A stretch of DNA of 23,483 nt from JAYRWN01 sp041917975. GTDB taxonomy: Bacteria > Bacteroidota > Bacteroidia > Chitinophagales > Saprospiraceae. The notes under the pieces were generated by a model. The model was not told where the DNA came from. It made no database searches and saw nothing but the letters and a program-made list of their open reading frames with translations. The number at the start of each line of letters is the position of its first letter. Within the stretch, counting starts at the first letter, position 1. Where the stretch lies: positions 1 through 23,483 of the forward strand of contig JAYRWN010000036.1 of NCBI GenBank assembly GCA_041917975.1, written 5' to 3'. The position numbers and the translations under genes were made by a program. This document shows positions 14,846-23,365 of this stretch, piece by piece.

Positions 14846-15583
14846 ATGGACGGCTATTTAATTCTGGTTCTGGTGGCTTTGCTCCTGGTGGCTTTTTTAT
14901 ATTCGTCGGTAGGCCACGGGGGAGCCAGCGGTTATTTAGCCATCATGGCATTGCTGGGGTTTGCTCCGGCGGTAATGAAAAGCAGCGCGCTGGTCATGAA
15001 TTTGGCCGTATCCCTGATTTCTTTTTTGGGCTTTTACCGGGCGGGGTTTTTCCGCTGGAAATTATTCTGGCCTTTTGCCATCGCCAGTATTCCTTTGGCC
15101 TATGTGGGCGGGACGATGAGTTTACCCGATGATTTGTATAAAAAAATCCTGGCCGGTTGTTTGTTGATTTCCATTGGCCGCATGGTGTATAAATTTTCCG
15201 GTGAGCAGGCCAACCACCAGGAGCCTGCGCTTATCCTTACACTAATTTCCGGCAGTATCATCGGATTAATTTCCGGAATGATCGGCATCGGGGGCGGAAT
15301 TATCCTGAGTCCATTAATACTGCTGATGGGATGGGCCACCATTAAAGAAACTGCCGCGACATCGGCGTTATTTATTTTTGTTAATTCTTTATCCGGGTTG
15401 TTGGGGCTTTATCAGCAGGGGGGAATTCAATTTACGCCGGAACTCAATTATGCGGTAATGGCAACTATTATGGGCGGACTCATCGGCTCCTATTATGGCA
15501 GCAAAAAATTTAATGTTCCCACCCTGCGTTATTTACTGGCTGCCGGACTGATTATAGCCAGCTTTAAATTACTCTTTTCTTGA
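14846..15583 (+). CDS. Sulfite exporter TauE/SafE family transporter
   Basis: A 245-residue polytopic inner-membrane protein of about eight helices. It carries the two half-motifs of the family: LYSSVGHGGASGYLAIMALLG near the start and SGMIGIGGGIILSPLI in the second half, reflecting its internal duplication. Members export or import small organic and sulfur oxyanions such as sulfite, sulfoacetate or thiosulfate; the substrate cannot be told from sequence. It is 72 bases downstream of the sigma/membrane-protein pair on the same strand, so readthrough is possible, and converges on the DUF5916 gene with only 27 bases between the stops. ATG start; usual length. Confidence 0.9.
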   Translation: MDGYLILVLVALLLVAFLYSSVGHGGASGYLAIMALLGFAPAVMKSSALVMNLAVSLISFLGFYRAGFFRWKLFWPFAIASIPLAYVGGTMSLPDDLYKKILAGCLLISIGRMVYKFSGEQANHQEPALILTLISGSIIGLISGMIGIGGGIILSPLILLMGWATIKETAATSALFIFVNSLSGLLGLYQQGGIQFTPELNYAVMATIMGGLIGSYYGSKKFNVPTLRYLLAAGLIIASFKLLFS

Positions 15584-15610
15584 TTTCCACACTCACCCTT
15601 TTTCTTTCAC

Positions 15611-17782
15611 TTAGATGTTCCACCAGTAGTTCACTTTAAGCACTACCGCGCGGTCACGTACTGAGAATGGCGCCGGATAATAATTATCGGTAAATACCAA
15701 AAAGATGTCTGAAGCCGGTTGGTAACGCCACTGAATGCGGGCGTTGATGTTGAGGTTGTCCAGTTGATTGTTGTATTGCACAAAGGTGGTGAAATAAAAT
15801 TTATTGGTCAGGGTCACATCGAGTCGCGGGCTGACCAACCACAAGTCGGTGACATTCCACGGCGCCGGCATAACGATATGGTTGTAACTGGTGTTCAAAC
15901 TCAGACTGACGTAAGGCTGAAAGCGATATCCTATATCGGTGGTCAGATTTAAACGCGTCCCGCTTTCATAATATCCGCCGTACCGCGTGGAAAAACCATA
16001 GGTAAAGAGACTTTGCGGCTTGGAGGCGAATTGGGTGCCAAAGGCTCGCCAGTGGTGCCGCGATCCAACCGGCAACAGAGGCTTACCGCTATTGGTAGGG
16101 TCAAAGGGCTGCCGCAGTTCGACGAAGTCATAGGCGATCCAGCCCAGAAAAGTAGCCTGCGAGCGGAAGTTAAGGTTATAGCCGAGAAACGTGGTGTTAT
16201 CGGTTATTTGTCCGGCTTGATCAAAATAATTAAGGGACATTGAGGTAGGTCCGTGGCTGAGGATTTTTCCACCTTTGGGGAAAAACAAGCGTGCGAGCTG
16301 TGGCTGGGCTTTTATGTAACCGGTACGGGGTACAAAGCCCACTTCGGCGGTAAAATCTTTACCTACAAATTCCTGTTGCCAGGAGACTTTCCAGTTCCGG
16401 CTAAAATACTGCAAATGCCCGGCAGCAATGATATCGTTACCCTTGCGCAGCGGATTCCAGGATTTAAGCATGAGCGCTTTTCCGGTCCATAGATTATCCT
16501 TGGACGCCAAATTGTATTCCAAGCCCAGGTTGCGGTCGTAAGCAGCTCGTTGGGGTTGATCCTCCTGGTGGAAATTGACCAGGTTTTTATTGATGAACAT
16601 CATGGAGATATTCGAACGGGAGAACACCTTACGCTGCAGGGCGAGCACGGCAAAATTTTGAGCCGGCAGGTCTTTCTCATCCACCCGGCGGGTCTGCATG
16701 TCCAGCAGACCAATGCGCCAGTTCTGATTCAATTTGCCACTGAGCCGCAGGCCGGCATCAATGGGTGCATCCAAACCGATGCGGCGCGAAAAAAAAGGGC
16801 GCAAACTCATGTACCCGAAATTGTTAAACATATCAGCATTCTCTAAAAAGAACTGACGGCGCTCCAGGAAAAAGAGCTCGAAGCGGTCCAGGTTAGTCTG
16901 TTGGCGGTCCACCTCCACCTGAGAAAAGTCGGGATTAACGGTCAGATCCAAATTCAGAGACGAGGTAATGGCGATTTTAGCATCGGCTCCGACCCGTTTT
17001 TTGAAGACGGCGTCCTGGTTTCCGGCAAAATTTTTAGTGACCCCGGCCAAAGCATAAGGAATCAAGGAAATATTCATACCCGGGGGCGGGGGCGGTTCAT
17101 CAAACAACAAACGGCCGGTATAAGCCAATGATGCGGTCGGAAACTGGCGGGGTACCGGAGCCCAGGCGCTTTTTTCTGGTGTTTGGACATCCAGCCGGCT
17201 AAAGTTGGCCCCCCATTCGCGGTTGCCCTTTTTGTAACGCAACGTTTTAAAAGGAATAGCCAGCTCCAGAATATAGCGGTCCGGGTAATTTTTTACCACC
17301 GAAGTCCATTTATTATCCCAGGATAGATCAGCTGCTCCGCCCTCATACATGGAGCCATCCCACTGAGCTCCGGCGGCATTGGCGCCGAAGGTGAAACCGT
17401 TAGTACGATCATCAAAAGGATCCAGAAAAAAGATAAAGTTGTCGTTTTTGCCAAAAGCCCAGTCGCGACGCAGAGACTCGACCACATAGCGGGAGGCATT
17501 GGCCGGGCGGAAACATACGGCACTGAGGTAAAAGTGTTTACGGTCATAAGCCACCCGCACTTCGGTGGGGATTTTGGCCAGGCTGGTGTCCATCGGCAAG
17601 ACCATCGAGAAAATACCTGTTTTTTCAGCTTGTTTCCAGGCCGCTTCATCAATTATGCCATCTATTTTTAAGGGCTCGATAGTTTCCTGGGCCCGGAGGG
17701 TATACTGGTGATTGATTTTCTGGGATTGAGCAACGATTACCACTGTGTAGAAAAAACAAAAACTGCTAATCAACCACTTCAT
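15611..17782 (-). CDS. DUF5916 outer-membrane protein with CBM9-like N-terminal domain
   Basis: A 723-residue exported protein. Signal peptide 1-18 (ending VIVAQS). Residues about 35-215 form a carbohydrate-binding family 9-like domain: EPLKIDGIIDEAAWKQAEKTG, RVAYDRKHFYLSAVCF, FIFFLDPFDDRTNGFTFGANAAGAQWD. The DUF5916 region from about 235 is a run of amphipathic strands (NPDFSQVEVDRQQTNLDRFELFFLERRQFFLEN is the typical linker) and ends as a barrel, ...VVLKVNYWWNI, with the aromatic last strand of outer-membrane proteins. The role of DUF5916 proteins is not established; surface binding of glycans or peptides is assumed. It is divergent from the response regulator gene (197 bases apart), so it is a candidate target of that two-component system. 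Confidence 0.9.
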   Translation of the reverse strand: MKWLISSFCFFYTVVIVAQSQKINHQYTLRAQETIEPLKIDGIIDEAAWKQAEKTGIFSMVLPMDTSLAKIPTEVRVAYDRKHFYLSAVCFRPANASRYVVESLRRDWAFGKNDNFIFFLDPFDDRTNGFTFGANAAGAQWDGSMYEGGAADLSWDNKWTSVVKNYPDRYILELAIPFKTLRYKKGNREWGANFSRLDVQTPEKSAWAPVPRQFPTASLAYTGRLLFDEPPPPPGMNISLIPYALAGVTKNFAGNQDAVFKKRVGADAKIAITSSLNLDLTVNPDFSQVEVDRQQTNLDRFELFFLERRQFFLENADMFNNFGYMSLRPFFSRRIGLDAPIDAGLRLSGKLNQNWRIGLLDMQTRRVDEKDLPAQNFAVLALQRKVFSRSNISMMFINKNLVNFHQEDQPQRAAYDRNLGLEYNLASKDNLWTGKALMLKSWNPLRKGNDIIAAGHLQYFSRNWKVSWQQEFVGKDFTAEVGFVPRTGYIKAQPQLARLFFPKGGKILSHGPTSMSLNYFDQAGQITDNTTFLGYNLNFRSQATFLGWIAYDFVELRQPFDPTNSGKPLLPVGSRHHWRAFGTQFASKPQSLFTYGFSTRYGGYYESGTRLNLTTDIGYRFQPYVSLSLNTSYNHIVMPAPWNVTDLWLVSPRLDVTLTNKFYFTTFVQYNNQLDNLNINARIQWRYQPASDIFLVFTDNYYPAPFSVRDRAVVLKVNYWWNI

Positions 17783-17928
17783 CCCTGACGATTTCTTTTG
17801 ACCGGCCGAAGATAAATAAAAAGTGCAAAACTGGGCGTAAGAAAGCGCATGATGTGAAAGTCCTGACGTATTATGAATTACATGAATTAGAATTTGCTTA
17901 GAACAGTGCTAGTATAGTCCATTTCGCG

Positions 17929-17936
17929 TAATTTTG
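17929..17936 (+). promoter_or_regulatory. Putative -7 element before the two-component operon
   Basis: TAATTTTG is an exact TAnnTTTG match 43 bases before the response regulator ATG. No TTG lies at the usual -33 spacing, which is compatible with an activator-dependent promoter or with chance. Confidence 0.35.
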
Positions 17937-17979
17937 TGATCTTTGAAAATGCGCCTGAAGTAGCAAGGTACAGCCAGTG

Positions 17980-18657
17980 ATGAAGGTACTCTTAATCGAA
18001 GACGAAGTAAAAGTGGTCCAATCCTTAAAAAAGGGTTTGGAAGAGCATAACATTGAGACCGACTTTGCTTATGACGGCATAACCGGTAAAAAAATGGCAG
18101 AATCCGGCCTGTATGATGTGATCGTCTCAGACATCATCATGCCACAAATGGATGGCTACGAGCTGGTCAAGGCCTTGCGCGATCAACATCTGGAGACACC
18201 GATTATCTTCTTATCTGCCCTAAGCACGGTGGATGAAAAAGTAGCCGGCTTTGATCTGGGCGTGGATGATTACATCGTCAAGCCGTTTGCTTTCGAAGAA
18301 TTGCTCGCCCGCATCCGGGCCCTGGCCCGCCGTAAACTGGATGGGTTCGGCCAATCCAAAAACATTTTGACCTTTGCCGATGTGGAAATGCATCTGGATT
18401 CACTCAGCTTTAAACGGGCAGGAACCCCCATCGAATTGACTCCGAAAGAATTTGCCCTGATGGAATATTTTATCCGTCACCAGGGCAGAGTCATTTCAAA
18501 AAAAGAAATAGCCGAAAACGTCTGGGACATTCATTTTGAAACCGGAACCAACGTGGTGGAAGTGTATGTCAACTATCTGCGCAACAAGATAGATAAACCC
18601 TTTGAACAAAAGCTGATTCACACCATGTTCGGATCGGGCTATATCCTCAAACTATAA
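17980..18657 (+). CDS. OmpR/PhoB-family response regulator
   Basis: A 225-residue two-domain regulator. Receiver domain 1-118: acidic pair in LLIEDEV, phosphorylated Asp51 in IVSDIIMPQMDGYE, Ser79 region (IIFLSAL) and Lys101 in IVKPF. A winged-helix DNA-binding domain (about 130-223) follows: IELTPKEFALMEYFIRHQGRVISK, NVVEVYVNYLRNKID, FGSGYIL. A GTG three bases upstream (17977) is in frame, but the ATG at 17980 aligns with the family start MKVLLIEDE. It resembles the CusR/CopR-type branch. The kinase gene starts two bases after its stop. It probably regulates its own operon, including the haloperoxidase-like gene at 20025, and perhaps the divergent DUF5916 gene. Confidence 0.95.
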   Translation: MKVLLIEDEVKVVQSLKKGLEEHNIETDFAYDGITGKKMAESGLYDVIVSDIIMPQMDGYELVKALRDQHLETPIIFLSALSTVDEKVAGFDLGVDDYIVKPFAFEELLARIRALARRKLDGFGQSKNILTFADVEMHLDSLSFKRAGTPIELTPKEFALMEYFIRHQGRVISKKEIAENVWDIHFETGTNVVEVYVNYLRNKIDKPFEQKLIHTMFGSGYILKL

Positions 18658-18659
18658 TT

Positions 18660-20015
18660 ATGCAAATACGCACTCGCCTTACCGTCCAATTTATCCTTAT
18701 CGTGGCCTGTATCATGCTGGTGGCCATCTTCTACATTCAATATCAGTTCAAACAAAATATCGAAAACGAATTATATTCCAATCTGGAATCGAAGGTAGAA
18801 ATGACGGCCCATATGGTGTTGGATCATTTGGAGGAAAATGAATTTACAAATGACTTATCCAATCAAAATTCGAATCTCAATAATTACACCGAAAATATCT
18901 GCGTGTATTCGCATAGCGGTAAATTATTATATTCTTTTAATCCTTTAAAAAATAATTTCGATCAAGACCTCCTTTCCCTGATTAAAACCAAAGAAAAACA
19001 CCGCTTTCGCCATGGGGATTTTTTTGCCTTAGGCCTAAATTATCAAGGGGAAATTGGAAAGCCTTACATTATTATTGCTGAATCCATTTTAGATAATACT
19101 TATCTGCTCAATTTGCGGAATATCCTCATCTGGATGTTTTTTATTTTTATAGCTCTGGTCGCTCTTGCCGGCCGTATTTTCGCCGGACAGGCGCTAGCCC
19201 CCATTAACCGGATCATGAACCAGATGGATACCATTTTGCCTTCGGACATGAATCAACGACTGGATGTTCAAAATCAACAAGATGAGATGTCCCGGCTGGT
19301 CATTACCTTTAATAATTTGTTGGACCGCATCCAGCATGCTTTCGAAAATCAAAAATTATTTCTTTCCAATTTATCCCACGAAATACGCAATCCGCTCAAC
19401 GTCATCATTTCTCAGATAGAAATAGTGCTGGCCAATCCGCGGACCAATACAGAGTATCAGGACACGTTGAGATCCATCCTGGAAGATACTCGCGAACTTA
19501 ATGATGTGGCCAATAAACTCATGCAGTTATCCCGGATAGCCATGGATGATAACACGATCACCTTCAGTAAATTGCGGGTCGATGAATTAATTTGGCAAAC
19601 CAAGGAATCGCTCCAAAAAACTCACCCCCATTACCGGGTAAATTTTGAAATCGGCAACCTCCCGGTTAATGAAGATCAATTATCCATCAGCGGTAATGAA
19701 CAATTATTAAAAACCGCTTTGTATAATCTGATGGAAAATGGTTGTAAATACAGCCCCGAAAAACAAGTGAAAGTGCGTCTATCTTTTATGCAAAACGGCC
19801 ATCCGCGCATTGAGATTGCTGACCGCGGACCAGGAATTCCCGAGCAGGAAGTTGCACTGGTATTTAAACCCTTTTACCGGGGTACCTTAAATAAAAAAAC
19901 GATGGGTTCCGGTATCGGTTTATCACTGGTAGATAGTATTTTAAAATTACATAAAATAAAAATCAACGTGGCCAGTCAGCAAGGTGTTGGCTCCACGTTT
20001 AGTCTGGAGTTTTAA
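18660..20015 (+). CDS. Sensor histidine kinase (HAMP, HisKA, HATPase)
   Basis: A 451-residue membrane kinase, partner of the regulator at 17980. Two transmembrane helices (about 9-28 and 152-175) enclose a periplasmic sensor of about 120 residues without a recognised fold. A HAMP linker follows (about 175-228; LAPINRIMNQMD...DEMSRLVITFNNLLDRI), then HisKA with phospho-acceptor His240 in LSNLSHEIRNPLN and an ATP-binding domain: N box NLMENGCKYSP, G1 IADRGPGIPEQE, F box FKPFYRG, G2 GSGIGLSLV. All key residues are present. The architecture matches CusS/QseC-like kinases, but the sensor sequence does not reveal the ligand. Nine bases separate its stop from the haloperoxidase-like gene, indicating one operon. 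Confidence 0.95.
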   Translation: MQIRTRLTVQFILIVACIMLVAIFYIQYQFKQNIENELYSNLESKVEMTAHMVLDHLEENEFTNDLSNQNSNLNNYTENICVYSHSGKLLYSFNPLKNNFDQDLLSLIKTKEKHRFRHGDFFALGLNYQGEIGKPYIIIAESILDNTYLLNLRNILIWMFFIFIALVALAGRIFAGQALAPINRIMNQMDTILPSDMNQRLDVQNQQDEMSRLVITFNNLLDRIQHAFENQKLFLSNLSHEIRNPLNVIISQIEIVLANPRTNTEYQDTLRSILEDTRELNDVANKLMQLSRIAMDDNTITFSKLRVDELIWQTKESLQKTHPHYRVNFEIGNLPVNEDQLSISGNEQLLKTALYNLMENGCKYSPEKQVKVRLSFMQNGHPRIEIADRGPGIPEQEVALVFKPFYRGTLNKKTMGSGIGLSLVDSILKLHKIKINVASQQGVGSTFSLEF

Positions 20016-20024
20016 TTAGGCACC

Positions 20025-21371
20025 ATGGGTGAATTGGGTTTTCGTCGATTGCATTGGTTTTGGTTGTTACTGGTCCTGCTGCCGGTATGCCAGGACCGGC
20101 GCCTGAGTGAAAGTATGGAAACCGCCCTATTGCTGGATTGGTATAAACACGCTGTTTTTGCCGATCGGTTTGTAGAGGGCAATAAAGGACCGGTAGCAGC
20201 GCGTAATTTTGCCTACCTGGGTATCGCCGGCTATGTGGCGTCCAGACCATTTTTGCCCGTAAAAATGCGGCCTTTACAAAAAGTAATTTATACGCCCGAT
20301 TTGCCGGAAATAACTCATCCAGAGCACTATTTTCTGCCAGCCATCCTGAATAGTTGTTATCATGATTTAAGCGCACACTTTTTTTATCCGGCGACTATGG
20401 AGGCAAAGGAAAAGAAAATGGTGCTCTATACAGACTGGTTCGAAACAATTAAAAATCACACCGATTCAGCCACTCTTAGCCGTTCGGAGGACTATGGTCG
20501 CCGTTTAGCGCAAGCCATATATCAGTGGTCTACATCGGATAAAGAAGGTCACCAGGCTAACTTACACAATTTTGATCGCAATTACGCTCTGGATATGTCC
20601 AAAGGACATTGGGAGCCTACCTCGGAGTTCCCGATGCCTCCGCTGTTGCCGCATTACGGTCAGGCCCGCACCTTCACCATTTGCCCGGAGGATTATCTGG
20701 CCCAATCTTTACCCGAATTTACCTCCGATGCCAAATCTGTCTTTTATCACCAGGCTCTGGAATTATACAGTTTGTCCAATCCGTTGTCCAAAAAAAATAA
20801 ATGGATTGCTGAATTTTGGAGTGACGATCATACTGGCATAACCTTTAGCCCACCGACCCGTTGGGTGAGCATAGCTAATCAGGTGATGGAGCGGGAGCGC
20901 CCCGGTTTAGTGCGCATGATAGAACTTTACTTGAAACTGGGATTAGCCCTCAATGACGCCACCATAGCCTGCTGGCAGTCTAAATATTATTACACCTTAC
21001 TTCGTCCGGAAACCTTTATTAAAAAGTACATTGATTTTTCCTGGCATCCTCTTGGTCACACGCCTTCTTTTCCCGGCTATCCCTCCGGTCATTCCATCAT
21101 GGGCGCCGTCGCAGCTGAAGTATTGACTGCCGAATTCGGAGACCATTTCGCGATGACTGACCGCAGCCATGAAGGCCGCAAAGAATTTCTTTCCGCCCCC
21201 CGCAGTTATACGTCATTTAGGCAAATGGCAGAAGAAAATGCCTTCTCCCGGATTGCTTTGGGAGTTCATTTCCGCATCGATTGTGAGGAAGGCTTGCGCT
21301 TAGGTTATCAAATCGGCCAGGTGGTTAATAACATGACTTTGCGTGAAAACTCCGATCTGAGTAGCCGCTGA
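20025..21371 (+). CDS. Vanadium-dependent haloperoxidase / PAP2-type lipoprotein (copy 1)
   Basis: A 448-residue protein. The start is a short signal with a plausible lipobox, LLPVC (Cys22), so it is probably an envelope lipoprotein. The C-terminal half has the full vanadate/phosphate-binding signature shared by vanadium haloperoxidases and PAP2 phosphatases: K320-x6-R327-P, PSGH at 353-356 (His356), and S408-R409-x5-H415-x3-D419. Length and the long helical N-terminal part favour the haloperoxidase-like branch over ~250-residue PAP2 lipid phosphatases. Sequence alone cannot tell whether it oxidises halides or removes phosphate. It directly follows the histidine kinase gene (nine-base gap), so it is likely expressed with the two-component system. 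A paralogue lies downstream. Confidence 0.85.
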   Translation: MGELGFRRLHWFWLLLVLLPVCQDRRLSESMETALLLDWYKHAVFADRFVEGNKGPVAARNFAYLGIAGYVASRPFLPVKMRPLQKVIYTPDLPEITHPEHYFLPAILNSCYHDLSAHFFYPATMEAKEKKMVLYTDWFETIKNHTDSATLSRSEDYGRRLAQAIYQWSTSDKEGHQANLHNFDRNYALDMSKGHWEPTSEFPMPPLLPHYGQARTFTICPEDYLAQSLPEFTSDAKSVFYHQALELYSLSNPLSKKNKWIAEFWSDDHTGITFSPPTRWVSIANQVMERERPGLVRMIELYLKLGLALNDATIACWQSKYYYTLLRPETFIKKYIDFSWHPLGHTPSFPGYPSGHSIMGAVAAEVLTAEFGDHFAMTDRSHEGRKEFLSAPRSYTSFRQMAEENAFSRIALGVHFRIDCEEGLRLGYQIGQVVNNMTLRENSDLSSR

Positions 21372-21379
21372 CAGAATAA

Positions 21380-21409
21380 GTTTGAGTTTGAGTGTGAGTG
21401 TGGGTGTGG
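21380..21409. repeat. Five tandem hexamers, consensus GTKTGR
   Basis: GTTTGA, GTTTGA, GTGTGA, GTGTGG, GTGTGG in direct succession, starting eight bases after the stop of copy 1. The T/G-rich character recalls the stretches in the 9400-9686 repeat. Noncoding; function unknown. Confidence 0.7.
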
Positions 21410-21811
21410 ATACGCAAATAAACAGAAACACAAATATTATTGAGACACATGAATTCCTAAAAACTTGTTTCCTGGACGAAAACTTTGATTGTCGTGACCA
21501 ATTAAAATTGGCCAACCAAAATATTTTGCCAAAAAACGGGCACTATATTTTTGATATGGTACTAAGCTATGTCCTGTCCGGACTATGTAATAGAATAGGT
21601 TTTCATGTAAAATGACACAGATCATTATGTCTTGGTGTGGGCCGCTTAGAGACCTATTAGAATGATCCAGATTCGCATTAGTAATAATATTATGTATATA
21701 TATATGTCATATAAATATTTATATAAGTTAGAATAAAAATATTATAAAAGAATGATATTTTTAAGGGAATAGGCCTGTTAATTGCATAATTCTTTTAAGG
21801 AATTTCTAAGC

Positions 21812-21839
21812 AAAGGGCTTAAAAATGAACAAGCCTTTT
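21812..21839 (+). terminator. Terminator-like hairpin upstream of copy 2
   Basis: AAAGGGCTT (21812-21820) pairs with AAGCCTTTT (21831-21839) over nine base pairs with one G-U, a ten-base A-rich loop, and a T-run in the 3' arm. It could end the two-component/haloperoxidase transcript, although that gene stops 440 bases earlier. Confidence 0.4.
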
Positions 21840-21841
21840 TA

Positions 21842-21849
21842 TAAATTTG
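21842..21849 (+). promoter_or_regulatory. Putative -7 element before haloperoxidase-like copy 2
   Basis: TAAATTTG is an exact TAnnTTTG match, 35 bases before the ATG at 21885. It begins just after the hairpin at 21812-21839. No TTG is found at -33. Confidence 0.4.
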
Positions 21850-21884
21850 TCCCGCAGAATTTTCTTAACGTAATCATTTAGGAT

Positions 21885-23273
21885 ATGAAAAAGAATTATA
21901 CAAATACTTTATTTTTAGTATTATTCGCCTTGGCCGCGATAGTCTTAATGCCAAGTTGCGAAAGAGATCCGGTAGCGGATGAACAAACCGGTTTAACCGC
22001 CAGCTATGATGCCAAGGTGCCTTTGGCCTGGAATAATTTGTTTCTGGAAATCGACCGTTTTTCTCCGGGTTATCGCCCACCGGCTGCGGCCAGAGCTTTA
22101 GCTTATACCGGCCTGGCTGTGTATGAAACAGTAGTCCCTGGTATGCCGGAGTATAACTCTTTGGGCTCGGTGTATGTTCAAATTGACTTACCCAAAGCCG
22201 ATGAAAGCACAACCTATAATTGGGCTATTGCTGCTAATGCCGCCTATTCGACCATGCTGCAGTTTCATTATCCACATGTGGAATCTCAATATATAGACCA
22301 AATTAAGAATCAGGAAGAAAGATTGGTAGTTGAGTTATCCAAAGATGTGGATGAAGAAGTGGTGACCCGTTCTATCCGTTGGGGCCAGGATGTAGCTAAA
22401 GCCGTGATCGAGTGGAGCCGCACGGACGTCGCCGGACATGAAGGTTACAAAAACCCCCATCCTGCGGATTATGTTCCGCCGGTCAGCGGCCCGAATGGTG
22501 AAAAATTGTGGCAGCCTACTTTCCCGGATTTTACCCGTGGTCTAAATCCAAACTGGGGAAAAGTGCGTCCTTTTGCCATGAAACCTTCCGAGTTGATATC
22601 TAAACCTCCCATTCCATGGAGCGAAGATCCAAATAGTAAGTTTTATTTACAAGCACTTGAGACGCGTCAAACTGTGAATGAAGCTACCTTGAATGACATC
22701 TGGATTGCCGAATTTTGGAGTGACGATATTTTCCAATTAACCTTTGAGCCCGCAGCCCGTTGGGTGGCCATTGCCAATCAATTGGTCGAAGAGGATAAAT
22801 TGGATTTGGGCCGTACAGCAGAATTATATGCCAAAATGGGCATGGCCTTAGCTGATGCTGGTATCGCGGTATGGAATTCCAAATACATTTATAATGTAGA
22901 AAGACCCATCACCTATATCCGTCGTCTTATCGATAAAGATTGGTTGACCATCTTAAACGATCCGATTGGGAACCAAAAAGGTATTACACCTCCTTTCCCG
23001 GCTTATCCTTCCGGGCACTCCGGTTTTGGTGCAGCCGGTTCCGGAATATTAACTGACATCTTTGGTGTCCGCACCTTTACTGACCGTTGCCACGTGGATC
23101 GTACCGAATTTATTGGTATCCCACGTACCTTCAGCAACTTTGCCGAGCTGGGTAGAGAAGATGCTTACAGCCGTTTACCTCTGGGTGTACACTTCCGCAT
23201 GGACTGTGATGAAGGCGTAAGGCTGGGAGACATTGCTGCCAACCGGGTCATTAACCTTCCATGGAAAAAATAA
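21885..23273 (+). CDS. Vanadium-dependent haloperoxidase / PAP2-type lipoprotein (copy 2)
   Basis: A 462-residue lipoprotein with a clear signal and lipobox (VLMPSC, Cys25). It is a paralogue of the gene at 20025. Shared blocks include WIAEFWSDD, ARWV.IANQ, YPSGHS, SR.ALGVHFR-type ending and CDEGVRLG. The active-site signature is complete: K333-x6-R340-P, PSGH 375-378 (His378), S429-R430-x5-H436-x3-D440. The long helical N-terminus (AARALAYTGLAVYE) and total length fit bacterial vanadium haloperoxidase-like proteins. It has its own likely promoter and a strong terminator, so unlike copy 1 it seems to be expressed apart from the two-component system. Halide oxidation versus phosphatase activity cannot be decided from sequence. 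Confidence 0.88.
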   Translation: MKKNYTNTLFLVLFALAAIVLMPSCERDPVADEQTGLTASYDAKVPLAWNNLFLEIDRFSPGYRPPAAARALAYTGLAVYETVVPGMPEYNSLGSVYVQIDLPKADESTTYNWAIAANAAYSTMLQFHYPHVESQYIDQIKNQEERLVVELSKDVDEEVVTRSIRWGQDVAKAVIEWSRTDVAGHEGYKNPHPADYVPPVSGPNGEKLWQPTFPDFTRGLNPNWGKVRPFAMKPSELISKPPIPWSEDPNSKFYLQALETRQTVNEATLNDIWIAEFWSDDIFQLTFEPAARWVAIANQLVEEDKLDLGRTAELYAKMGMALADAGIAVWNSKYIYNVERPITYIRRLIDKDWLTILNDPIGNQKGITPPFPAYPSGHSGFGAAGSGILTDIFGVRTFTDRCHVDRTEFIGIPRTFSNFAELGREDAYSRLPLGVHFRMDCDEGVRLGDIAANRVINLPWKK

Positions 23274-23305
23274 GGTAGAAAGTATAATCTTAGAAGATAT
23301 AGATC

Positions 23306-23335
23306 TAAAGCCAGTCCAAAGATGGACTGGCTTTA
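23306..23335 (+). terminator. Intrinsic terminator after haloperoxidase-like copy 2
   Basis: TAAAGCCAGTCC (23306-23317) and GGACTGGCTTTA (23324-23335) form a perfect 12-bp stem with a six-base loop, followed by GTATTTTT. It stands 32 bases after the stop of copy 2. Confidence 0.85.
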
Positions 23336-23336
23336 G

Positions 23337-23344
23337 TATTTTTG
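23337..23344 (+). promoter_or_regulatory. Putative -7 element of the last lipoprotein gene
   Basis: TATTTTTG matches TAnnTTTG exactly, 21 bases before the ATG at 23366. It coincides with the T-run of the terminator, so it may be only that. Confidence 0.25.
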
Positions 23345-23365
23345 TCACCTCATTATTTTTCTAGC

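Larger units (their letters stand above)
21372..21884. other. 513-base noncoding gap between the two haloperoxidase-like genes
   Basis: It holds a hexamer repeat at 21380-21409, a strongly AT-rich tract at about 21675-21770 (ATATATATAT core), a terminator-like hairpin and a -7 element just before the next gene. Open frames of about 60-77 codons cross 21382-21625 on both strands, but none shows a family pattern or a convincing start, and they begin in the repeat. I see no gene here. Confidence 0.55.

Noticed and set aside
15719..17131. Several 76-98 codon plus-strand frames opposite the DUF5916 gene
   Set aside because: They are antisense frames of a G+C-rich coding sequence. The minus frame has a complete, family-consistent product.
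21382..21625. Small genes on either strand between the haloperoxidase-like genes
   Set aside because: The plus frame starts inside a hexamer repeat, the minus frame has no recognisable pattern, and both overlap.
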